Below, piece by piece: positions 1 to 6,572 of a stretch of DNA of 12,400 nucleotides. The stretch covers positions 1 to 12,400 of the forward strand of contig JBAYFS010000054.1 of assembly GCA_041667045.1 (NCBI GenBank), read 5' to 3'. The stretch comes from JAQVSV01 sp041667045. Its GTDB lineage: Bacteria; Elusimicrobiota; Elusimicrobia; Elusimicrobiales; Elusimicrobiaceae. Positions within the stretch are counted from its first letter, which is position 1. Every line of letters starts with the position of its first letter. A program made the position numbers and the translations under genes. The notes under the pieces are model-generated. The model made no database searches, was not told the origin of the DNA, and saw nothing but the letters and a program-made list of their open reading frames with translations.

Positions 1-537
1 AGCCAGGACGCGGTTTTCGACACCAACAACCTAAGCGCCATTCTCGCCCGCAAAAATATCAGCATGGACACCTTCAACGCGGAACTGGTGCACAAAATGT
101 CTAAAAACAACCAGATAAGCGGTTTCGTTTCCGAAGGCACTTTTTCGGACGGCAATTCCCGCACGCGCCTTAACATGCGCTTCACCCATGACCTTTACGG
201 CGTGCCGCTGGTCAAGGTGGGGGGAGCGTACAAACTGCTGTCGTACTCCACTTCGTCGGAATATTACTGGGCGCCAGCGTCCTATTCGGGCATTTCGTTC
301 GTGGCTTCGCTGGAACATAAAATCGAAAGCGTGTCTTACCGGCTGGGCATGGAAATCTGCAGGATCATGGACGCTTCCCAGACGGAAGCCTCCATGGAAG
401 GCGAAGTGCTTTACCGCCCGCAGGATAACTTTTTCGCGGGCATGAATTTCGGCTTCGGACGGGGCGGCGGTTCCATGGTGGACGGCACGAATTCGGTTTT
501 CAAAACCATCTCGTTTGAAGTGGGCTATAATTTTTAA
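1..537 (+). CDS. C-terminal part of an outer-membrane beta-barrel protein, probable exopolysaccharide export porin (5' end outside window)
   Basis: The reading frame is open from base 1, so the gene starts before the window; 178 residues are visible. They show repeated amphipathic strands of alternating hydrophobic and polar residues separated by short Gly/Asn/Asp/Ser turns. The chain ends ISFEVGYNF, with a terminal Phe and hydrophobic residues at -3, -5, -7 and -9. That is the classic C-terminal signal recognised by the BAM outer-membrane assembly machinery. No lipobox or soluble domain is visible in this part. The next gene, a processive polysaccharide synthase, starts nine bases after the stop, and a deacetylase and a hydrolase-like gene follow. 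By analogy with PgaA, BcsC and AlgE, the barrel would be the exit pore for the polymer. Barrel topology is well supported. The exporter role is inferred from neighbours, and whether the missing N-terminus carries TPR repeats, as in PgaA and BcsC, cannot be seen. Confidence 0.75.
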   Translation, partial: SQDAVFDTNNLSAILARKNISMDTFNAELVHKMSKNNQISGFVSEGTFSDGNSRTRLNMRFTHDLYGVPLVKVGGAYKLLSYSTSSEYYWAPASYSGISFVASLEHKIESVSYRLGMEICRIMDASQTEASMEGEVLYRPQDNFFAGMNFGFGRGGGSMVDGTNSVFKTISFEVGYNF

Positions 538-546
538 GGGCGGCAA

Positions 547-1854
547 ATGAACAGAATCTGGGCTATCACCATAGGCGCGTTGTTAATGGCATTTTCGTTT
601 CTTGCCTATTTCAACGTATATTTCATGGACTTTTCCTTTCAGGCGGGATTTGTCCGCACCTCGTTTATTGTGCTGCTGTCGTTTATGATAGTGCTCATCC
701 TCCGTTATTTCCTGCTGATTTATTTCTCCTCGCTTAATTTCCTGCTGCCGCACCCCAAGCGCGAGCTGACGGAATTCCCGCTGGTTTCCATTCTGCTGCC
801 CGCGTTTAATGAAGGCGTGGGGATAGAAAACGCCATAAAATCCGCGCTGGGCCAGAACTATCCCAATATAGAAGTCATTGTGATTGACGACGGCTCTTCG
901 GACAATACCATAGCGCAGGCCTCCAGATACTCCGGCTTCCACGGCAACGGGAAACTGACGATCATCACCCAGCCCAACCAGGGCAAGGCGACGGCGCTTA
1001 ACAACGGCATAGCCGCCAGCCACGGGCAGTTCATCCTGTGCATGGACGGCGATTCCCTGCTCGACCCGAACGTTTTAAAAGAGATCATCCCGCGTTTCGA
1101 CAATCCGAAAATCGGCGCGGTGGCGGGGAACGTGAAAGTGGCGAACCGGCATAAAACGCTCACCAAGCTGCAGGCTCTGGAATACATAGAGGGCCTTAAC
1201 ATGGTCAAGCGGGCGCAAAGCTTTTTCCAGACCGTCAACATCATTCCCGGCCCGCTGGGCGTATTCCGCCGCACGGCAATAGTGGGCGTGGGCGGTTACG
1301 ACCACGACACCTTCGCCGAAGACTGCGACCTGACCATCAAACTGCTCCGCGCGGGCTGGAAAGTGGAATACGAGCCGGACGCGATAAGCTGGACCGAAGC
1401 CCCGGAAAAAGTCATCCCCCTGCTCACCCAGCGCTACAGGTGGACCAGAGGCATTCTGCAGTCGCTTAAAAAACACAGCGCGATGCTTTTTAAAAACAGC
1501 GTATGGGACCGCACCTCGCTGGTGCTTTGGTATATGCTTTTCGAAGCGCTTTTCTGGCCCGCGATCAATATTTTCACGCAGTTTTTCTTCGTTTACGTCG
1601 CTTGCACGACCGAGATGGTGCGCATGGTCATTTTCTGGTGGCTGCAGCTCACCCTGCTGGATATGATGGCCGCCCTTCTGTGCGTCACGCTGGAGGGGGA
1701 AAGCCTCGTGTTCGTGCCGTACGCGATACTTTACCGTTTCTATTTCGTGGTGCTTATAGACGTGTGCAAATTTTTCGCCACGCTTGAAGAGCTTTTTCAT
1801 GTTAAAATGATTTGGGGCCAGCTTGAACGCAAGGGCGCCAGGAGATCGGGGTAG
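547..1854 (+). CDS. Processive family 2 glycosyltransferase, PgaC/IcaA-like polysaccharide synthase
   Basis: An inner-membrane synthase that polymerises a beta-linked polysaccharide from a nucleotide sugar and moves it through its own membrane channel. Two N-terminal membrane helices (about residues 5-25 and 38-62) precede the cytoplasmic GT-A domain. All processive GT2 signatures are present: the VSILLPAFNE strand, DDGSSD at 114-119, the metal-binding DGD at 167-169, the catalytic-base region AEDCD around E258-D259, and QRYRW at 295-299. Hydrophobic helices follow at about 325-405. The 435-residue length fits the PgaC/IcaA poly-N-acetylglucosamine synthases better than the longer cellulose synthases, and no PilZ domain is fused. 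The C-terminal WGQLERKG also resembles that group. It sits directly after the barrel gene and three bases before a small membrane protein gene. The family is very secure. GlcNAc as substrate is inferred, since the sugar cannot be read from motifs alone. Confidence 0.93.
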   Translation: MNRIWAITIGALLMAFSFLAYFNVYFMDFSFQAGFVRTSFIVLLSFMIVLILRYFLLIYFSSLNFLLPHPKRELTEFPLVSILLPAFNEGVGIENAIKSALGQNYPNIEVIVIDDGSSDNTIAQASRYSGFHGNGKLTIITQPNQGKATALNNGIAASHGQFILCMDGDSLLDPNVLKEIIPRFDNPKIGAVAGNVKVANRHKTLTKLQALEYIEGLNMVKRAQSFFQTVNIIPGPLGVFRRTAIVGVGGYDHDTFAEDCDLTIKLLRAGWKVEYEPDAISWTEAPEKVIPLLTQRYRWTRGILQSLKKHSAMLFKNSVWDRTSLVLWYMLFEALFWPAINIFTQFFFVYVACTTEMVRMVIFWWLQLTLLDMMAALLCVTLEGESLVFVPYAILYRFYFVVLIDVCKFFATLEELFHVKMIWGQLERKGARRSG

Positions 1855-1856
1855 AC

Positions 1857-2129
1857 ATGTATAACATTAATTGGATAGCCATTCTGTCAACAATCGTGCT
1901 GATAGCCACGATTGTCACCATTATTTTCGCTTTTTCCGCTTATTTCATCAGCATGCGCATGCGCCAGAAAAAAGCCGCGAGCCGCGCCGACGCGCTTAAA
2001 CAGCAGGCTCCGCGGGACGACCAGCATGACAAGACTCCCAAGGAAATCCGCATCCTCAAGCCCTACAATCCGTTTGAATCCTCCGACTCCGGTTCCAGCG
2101 GGGCGGCTAAGGGGAAGACATGGAAATGA
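1857..2129 (+). CDS. Small single-pass membrane protein, possible synthase partner (PgaD-position)
   Basis: A 90-residue protein with one strong hydrophobic segment (about residues 5-32), then a basic stretch (RMRQKK) and a hydrophilic tail rich in Lys, Asp, Ser and Gly. The basic residues after the helix suggest the tail is cytoplasmic. A purine-rich AGGAG/GGGG stretch lies 6-17 bases before the ATG. The gene starts three bases after the synthase stop and overlaps the deacetylase gene, so it clearly belongs to the operon. I do not recognise the sequence. Its place after the synthase matches PgaD, the small accessory subunit of the Pga synthase, but PgaD is longer and has two membrane helices, so homology is not claimed. 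A role in stabilising or regulating the synthase is inferred from position only. Confidence 0.7.
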   Translation: MYNINWIAILSTIVLIATIVTIIFAFSAYFISMRMRQKKAASRADALKQQAPRDDQHDKTPKEIRILKPYNPFESSDSGSSGAAKGKTWK

Positions 2130-4012
2130 GCACACGCCACTCTCCTTTTTCTATGGTGGTTTTTTCGCTGGTGCTGGCGATATCGGCGTTCTTCGCGTTC
2201 CGCTCGTTTAATTTCATGATGTACGGAAGCGGCGCTCCGGCAAGCCTGTCCGGCCTGCTTTCCTTCGGCAAAAAAGGGGCGGAAAGCAACGCGAACGTGG
2301 CGATTTTCTATTCCGAAGCGACCTCCAAATATTTCGGCAACGAAAGAAATTACGCCGCACTGGTGGACACGTGGTCCGGAATTCTGGACAAGCTACACAT
2401 AAAAAGCAGGGTAATCCGCGGCGCCGACCTTACGGGCGACATGAGCGGCTACAGCATTCTGGTCATGCCGCTGGCGGTCTGCATGTCGGACGGCGAAATG
2501 CGGGCGGTGAAAAATTTCGTCTCCAAGCAGGGCAACGGCCTTGTCGTGACCGGTTTCGCCGGCGCACGCGACGAAAAGGGGGAATGGCGGCAGGTTTCGC
2601 TGGCTTCCGAAATTCTCGGCGGCGAACGCATTGAGCCCGCCGACCTCGGCGCGGTGACCGACGGACGCCCCGTTTACATGATTTTAGACGGACTGGACCC
2701 GCTTTCCGCGGGCATTCCGCCCGGTTTCCGGCTCGGCGTGAACACCTATGACCAGCCGATAGCCGCCACCATCATCGAACCCCGCACCAGCATAGCGGCT
2801 TATTGGGAAAACGGCGGTTTCAAGCTGTATCAGACTTCTGCGGAAAAAACCGCGCTGGTAAGCGGCGGCTACATGGGCGGCAGGTTCGTATGGCTGGGCT
2901 TTTCCATCGGCAACACGCTGGGCGATTCCGCCAGTCTGGAAGTGCGCGGCAGACTTATTAACAACATAATGGATTACGCAGCCTTCATGCCCATTTTCAG
3001 CAAGGAACTGTGGCCCGGCGGCAAGCAGGCGGCGGTGGTATTGGCTGAGGATACGGAGGATAAATTCGACAACGCGTCCGCCGTAGCCAACCTGTTCGCC
3101 GAAAAGCGCGTGCCCATCACCTTCTTCTGCGTGCCGGAGCTGGTCGAGCGGTACCGCGACGTTTTCAAACAGCTTTATTCTCGCCCGGAATTCGAGCTGG
3201 GCCTGCACGGTGTTGAACTTTACAAAGGCCAGAGCCTGGACCAGCAGAAAGAACGGCTGCTGGCGGGCCGCAGCCTTATTAAAAAACTGAGCGGGCGCGT
3301 CATAACGGGATTCCGCCCGCCGGAAGCCCAGTACGACGAAAACACCATGGACGCCCTTATGGACGCCGATTACGAGTATATGCCCGGCGACGATATCCTG
3401 CAGGCCTCGCCCATAGTGCATCTCACCAGAAAACACCAGCTTTTCAGCATCAGGAAAAACCTCCGGCTTTTCATAAAATTCCCCAAAACCGGCAACGACG
3501 ATTACGACATCCTGCTGCGCGACGGCATCACCGATAAGGAAAAAATGCTGGAAGTGATGAAACGGGATTTCGACGCGGTTTATAAAATCGGCGGCCTCTA
3601 TTATTTCTCGTTCCACACCCAGCTGATGGCGGACCCGAAATACCTCGACGTGATTTCCCGGTTTATTGATTACGTCAACACCAAGAACGTGTGGCTCGCC
3701 AATTTCGGGCAGGCCGCCGACTGGTGGAAAAAAAGAATGCTGGTTGATATAGACACCACGCCCATAGCGCAAAGGCGCATGGGCCTGCGCGTCACAAACA
3801 ATTCCACGGAAACCATAGACGGAATTAAAGTGAAAATCCAGCTGCCGCCGGGCATTACCGGGGTTAAGGCCACTCCGGACGGCATGTCCGTGGCGGCGCC
3901 GGAAATCAGCATGTCAGGAAACAACACCGCGATTTTAAACATCAAGACTTTGGAAACCGATGAGAACCGAGGATTTGTGGTTGACCTGACCGCCGCGGGA
4001 ACCGCCAAATGA
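2120..4012 (+). CDS. Membrane-anchored polysaccharide deacetylase-like protein with N-terminal amidotransferase-like domain
   Basis: A 630-residue protein that probably acts in the periplasm on the growing polymer. An uncleaved signal anchor (about residues 10-27) is followed by three regions. Residues 57-290 form an alpha/beta domain like class I glutamine amidotransferases (GYSILVMP, then GNGLVVTGFAG), without a visible catalytic Cys-His-Glu triad. Residues 300-535 form a NodB-like (CE4-like) deacetylase barrel: VVLAEDTED (E310-D311) for motif 1, ITFFCVPEL for the next strand, LGLHG (H363) for motif 2, FRPPEAQYD (R399) for motif 3, and YFSFHTQ (H499) for motif 5. Residues 540-630 look like a beta-sandwich. 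The second metal-binding His of motif 2 is missing, and motif 1 has Glu-Asp rather than Asp-Asp. The domain order recalls PelA without its hydrolase domain. The start overlaps the previous gene; a second ATG at 2126 gives a four-base ATGA overlap and is an equally good start. Confidence 0.82.
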   Translation: MEMSTRHSPFSMVVFSLVLAISAFFAFRSFNFMMYGSGAPASLSGLLSFGKKGAESNANVAIFYSEATSKYFGNERNYAALVDTWSGILDKLHIKSRVIRGADLTGDMSGYSILVMPLAVCMSDGEMRAVKNFVSKQGNGLVVTGFAGARDEKGEWRQVSLASEILGGERIEPADLGAVTDGRPVYMILDGLDPLSAGIPPGFRLGVNTYDQPIAATIIEPRTSIAAYWENGGFKLYQTSAEKTALVSGGYMGGRFVWLGFSIGNTLGDSASLEVRGRLINNIMDYAAFMPIFSKELWPGGKQAAVVLAEDTEDKFDNASAVANLFAEKRVPITFFCVPELVERYRDVFKQLYSRPEFELGLHGVELYKGQSLDQQKERLLAGRSLIKKLSGRVITGFRPPEAQYDENTMDALMDADYEYMPGDDILQASPIVHLTRKHQLFSIRKNLRLFIKFPKTGNDDYDILLRDGITDKEKMLEVMKRDFDAVYKIGGLYYFSFHTQLMADPKYLDVISRFIDYVNTKNVWLANFGQAADWWKKRMLVDIDTTPIAQRRMGLRVTNNSTETIDGIKVKIQLPPGITGVKATPDGMSVAAPEISMSGNNTAILNIKTLETDENRGFVVDLTAAGTAK

Positions 4013-5025
4013 TGAAAAAGTTTCTTTTTTGCTGCCTTCTTACCCTTTCAGCCGCCGAAGCCTGCCCGGCGGAACAGCGGCGGCTGGAGTTCGGCATAGG
4101 CGACCGCTTCGACCAGACCGTCAACGGCAAAGAACTGATTTCCTACCGGCAGGCGGAAAAGGACGGGCTGGATTTCAAGTATTACGCGCTCTGGCTCACC
4201 CCCGGCTGGCCCAAGTGGATAACGAAAAAAATGATCCAGCAGGTGATAGCCGACGGGTATACCCCCGTGCTAGCCTATTACACTTTCGGCGACCGCGGCG
4301 GCAGGGAAAACCTGGAAGCCGATAACCGCGCCGCCATTAAAGCGTGGTATAAAGATATTGAAGTAAACCTCATACCCCTGTTAAACGTAAACGCCGAAGT
4401 GCTTGTGGTGCTGGAACCAGAATTCAATATAATTCCCGCCGGCGGCACTTCCGTTACCGAATGGGACGAGTGGAACGACATCGCGGGCAAAGCCATTGAC
4501 ATGATACATAAGGGCGCGCCGCGCGCAAAAGTCGGCCTTTGCCCCGGCGACTGGCATAACTACAATCTGGAAAAGTGCATGGCGCGGGCCGCCAAAAAAT
4601 GCGATTTCATAGCGTTCCCGGAAATGCGCAGCGCCTCAGACGCCACCGCCGACACGAAAAGCGCCTCCTACCGCGACGTGGCGGACACCGCGCTGGCCTT
4701 CACCGAATACCTGAAAAAAACTTTTCACAAACCTATCCTGTTCGCCTATCTCGCGCTTTCCAGCTACGCAAACGGCGATCCGCTCGGCTGGCAGGACGTG
4801 CAGGCGGAGATAATCTCGGAGATTTTCAGGCGCGAGCGGGAGTTCCTTGATAACGGCGTTTTCGCGCTTCTGTTTTTCTCCTATTACGACGATCCCACCC
4901 ACGGAACCGAGTTTTTCGGGGAAGCTGAAAAATACTTCGGGCTCAAGGACGCGCAGGGCAATTTCAAAAAAGCGTGGAACGTGTGGCAGAAAAACACCGC
5001 CATCCCTGAACCGGTGGACGAATAG
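4009..5025 (+). CDS. Exported TIM-barrel glycoside hydrolase-like protein
   Basis: A 338-residue exported protein. The N-terminus has two Lys, a hydrophobic core, and a likely signal peptidase I site near A18 or A21. Cys19 follows an imperfect lipobox, so a lipoprotein is possible but unlikely. The rest alternates strands and helices like a (beta/alpha)8 barrel. YTPVLAYYTFG (about 84-94) looks like an early strand. VLVVLEPEFN (131-140) puts two glutamates, E136 and E138, at a strand end, where clan-A hydrolases carry the acid. FIAFPEM (E205), PILFAYLA and ALLFFSYYDD (D294, D295) look like later strands. The gene starts on the ATGA overlapping the deacetylase stop and is the last of the operon. 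In PgaB a deacetylase and a hydrolase domain share one chain; here they may be separate. A trimming hydrolase for the exported polymer fits. I cannot assign a GH family, and an inactive binding protein is possible. Confidence 0.7.
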   Translation: MMKKFLFCCLLTLSAAEACPAEQRRLEFGIGDRFDQTVNGKELISYRQAEKDGLDFKYYALWLTPGWPKWITKKMIQQVIADGYTPVLAYYTFGDRGGRENLEADNRAAIKAWYKDIEVNLIPLLNVNAEVLVVLEPEFNIIPAGGTSVTEWDEWNDIAGKAIDMIHKGAPRAKVGLCPGDWHNYNLEKCMARAAKKCDFIAFPEMRSASDATADTKSASYRDVADTALAFTEYLKKTFHKPILFAYLALSSYANGDPLGWQDVQAEIISEIFRREREFLDNGVFALLFFSYYDDPTHGTEFFGEAEKYFGLKDAQGNFKKAWNVWQKNTAIPEPVDE

Positions 5026-5053
5026 ACGTTCCGCCTCCATTTGGCACAATTTA

Positions 5054-5096
5054 AAACGAATAGGGGTTTCAGCAACGCTGAAACCCCTATTCGTTT
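5054..5096. terminator. Perfect 19-bp hairpin, probable bidirectional terminator
   Basis: Bases 5054-5072 and 5078-5096 are exact inverted repeats around a five-base loop CAACG. The stem contains a GGGG/CCCC block and has A3/T3 ends. It sits between two convergent transcription units: the exopolysaccharide operon ends 28 bases before it, and the kinase gene on the - strand ends 12 bases after it. Read on the - strand, the stem is followed by a T-rich stretch (GTTTTAAATT), which suits Rho-independent termination. On the + strand the T run is only TTT before G, so termination there is less certain. Confidence 0.8.
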
Positions 5097-5108
5097 GCGC
5101 CAAAACTA

Positions 5109-6572
5109 TCAGGACAGTTGTGAAAGTTTGCGGCCAAGTGCCATTGCGCCGTCTGAAAAAACGCGCCAGCGGGCAAGACGTTTTTTCCGCTCGCCCGAGG
5201 AAACAGAGGGGGAGAAACTGCCGTCGCACCCGCTAAACCACGAATCCGTTTTAACGCCGGAGTCGCGCGCAAGCAGACAGGCGCAACCAAAAGCGGTAAC
5301 TTCAGACACGGGCGCGCGCTCAATTTTAAGGTTCAGAATATCGCTTTGATACTGCAAAAGGTATGAACTGGCCGCCAGTCCGCCGGACGCGCGCGAGGAC
5401 GAAATTTCCACGCCGTTACGCCGCATCAGGTTCACGTTGTCGGCCACAAGATGCGCTATCCCCTCGACAGCGCCGCGCACAAAATCAGCCTTGACGGTTT
5501 TGGGCGTCAGGCCGGTTATCACCGGCGACACGGAATAATCCCAGTACGGCGAACCCAGCCCGCCCAAAGCGGGCAGAAACAGCACAGGCGCTTTGGATTG
5601 CGCGCACAACTCATCGCAGGCGGAAGTAGCAAACTCCAAACCGGCCGACTGCAGCCAGTCCAGCGCGGAACCGGCGGAATTCACCGACGCTTCGCTCAAA
5701 TATGAAACCCCGTTTTGGTCATGGCAGGCAACGGAGGTGAGCAGCCCTTTTATGGCAACCGGCTCGCTGCCCGTGTGAGCCAGGAAAAACGCGCCGGTCC
5801 CGAAATTAAAAGCGGCCCGGCCCTTTTCAAAAACATTCAGCCCGAAAGCGGCGGCCTGCTGGTCGCCGATTGCCGCCCTGACCGGCACGCCTGCCAGCGC
5901 GCAGGTGCCATAGTCCGACACGGACGGGCACAGCTCCGGCAAAATATGCCGGGGAATGCCGAACGCCACCGAAATGCCGTCGTCCCACTGAAGCTTGCGG
6001 ATATCAAAAAGCATGGTCCGCTGGGCCTGCGTGGGATCCACATAAAATGTTTTTTCTTTGGTGAGGTTCCAAATCAGCCACGAGGTTAAGGGCCCGGCGG
6101 CCAGACAGCCTTTTTTCAAAGCTCCGGCAACCGCGGGAATATTTTCCAAAGCCCACAGAATTTTGGCGGCGGAATAAAAATGCGTTTTGTAAAGTCCGGT
6201 AACGGCGTGGACTTTTTCGTGCGAAAGCCGCAGTTTTTTAAGCTGTTCTTCGGCGCGCCCGTCCTGCCAGCTCAGCACCGGGGCGAGGATTTCGCCGGTA
6301 TTTCTGTCCCAGAACGCCACCGTGGACCGCTGCGCGGCGACGCCGAGGGAAACCGGCCTGAACCCTTTTTCCTTAACCCGCGCCAGCAGTTCTTTATAAA
6401 CGGAAAGCTGGGCGTTTAAAAGAACCGTTCCGTCGTATTCCGCGCGGCCCCCGGCATGGAAATCGGCCCGCATTTTCCGGTGAACGGACGCGACGCTTTT
6501 CCCGTTTTCGGAAAACGCCGCGGCGCGCACGCCGGAGCTTCCGCAGTCTAAAACGAGAAAACAGTCTTTCAT
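5109..6572 (-). CDS. FGGY-family carbohydrate kinase, glycerol kinase-like
   Basis: A cytoplasmic ATP-dependent sugar or polyol kinase of 487 residues; glycerol kinases are about 500. The N-terminal phosphate-binding motif LDCGSSGVRA starts at D9. Many stretches follow GlpK closely: LSWQDGRAEEQ (about 100-110), LTSWLIWNLT, QRTMLFDIRKLQWDD, IGDQQAAAFG with catalytic Asp D237, FGTGAFFLAHTG, LPALGGLGSPYWD and YLLQYQSDIL. By alignment from memory to E. coli GlpK, the glycerol contacts R83, W103, D245 and F270 are kept (R82, W102, D237, F262). E84 has become S83 and Y135 has become F132. The adenine-side DGG motif reads SGG (396-398). The fold and kinase activity are well supported, but the substrate may not be glycerol. 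The start codon shares one base with the stop of the upstream nuclease gene, with AGAGGA just before it, so the two are coupled. No glycerol transporter or dehydrogenase gene is nearby. Confidence 0.88.
   Translation of the reverse strand: MKDCFLVLDCGSSGVRAAAFSENGKSVASVHRKMRADFHAGGRAEYDGTVLLNAQLSVYKELLARVKEKGFRPVSLGVAAQRSTVAFWDRNTGEILAPVLSWQDGRAEEQLKKLRLSHEKVHAVTGLYKTHFYSAAKILWALENIPAVAGALKKGCLAAGPLTSWLIWNLTKEKTFYVDPTQAQRTMLFDIRKLQWDDGISVAFGIPRHILPELCPSVSDYGTCALAGVPVRAAIGDQQAAAFGLNVFEKGRAAFNFGTGAFFLAHTGSEPVAIKGLLTSVACHDQNGVSYLSEASVNSAGSALDWLQSAGLEFATSACDELCAQSKAPVLFLPALGGLGSPYWDYSVSPVITGLTPKTVKADFVRGAVEGIAHLVADNVNLMRRNGVEISSSRASGGLAASSYLLQYQSDILNLKIERAPVSEVTAFGCACLLARDSGVKTDSWFSGCDGSFSPSVSSGERKKRLARWRVFSDGAMALGRKLSQLS

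Noticed and set aside
2684..3772. Long antisense reading frame opposite the deacetylase gene
   Set aside because: It lacks recognisable motifs, and the + strand frame carries CE4-like motifs and fits the operon. Long open antisense frames are expected in GC-rich coding DNA.
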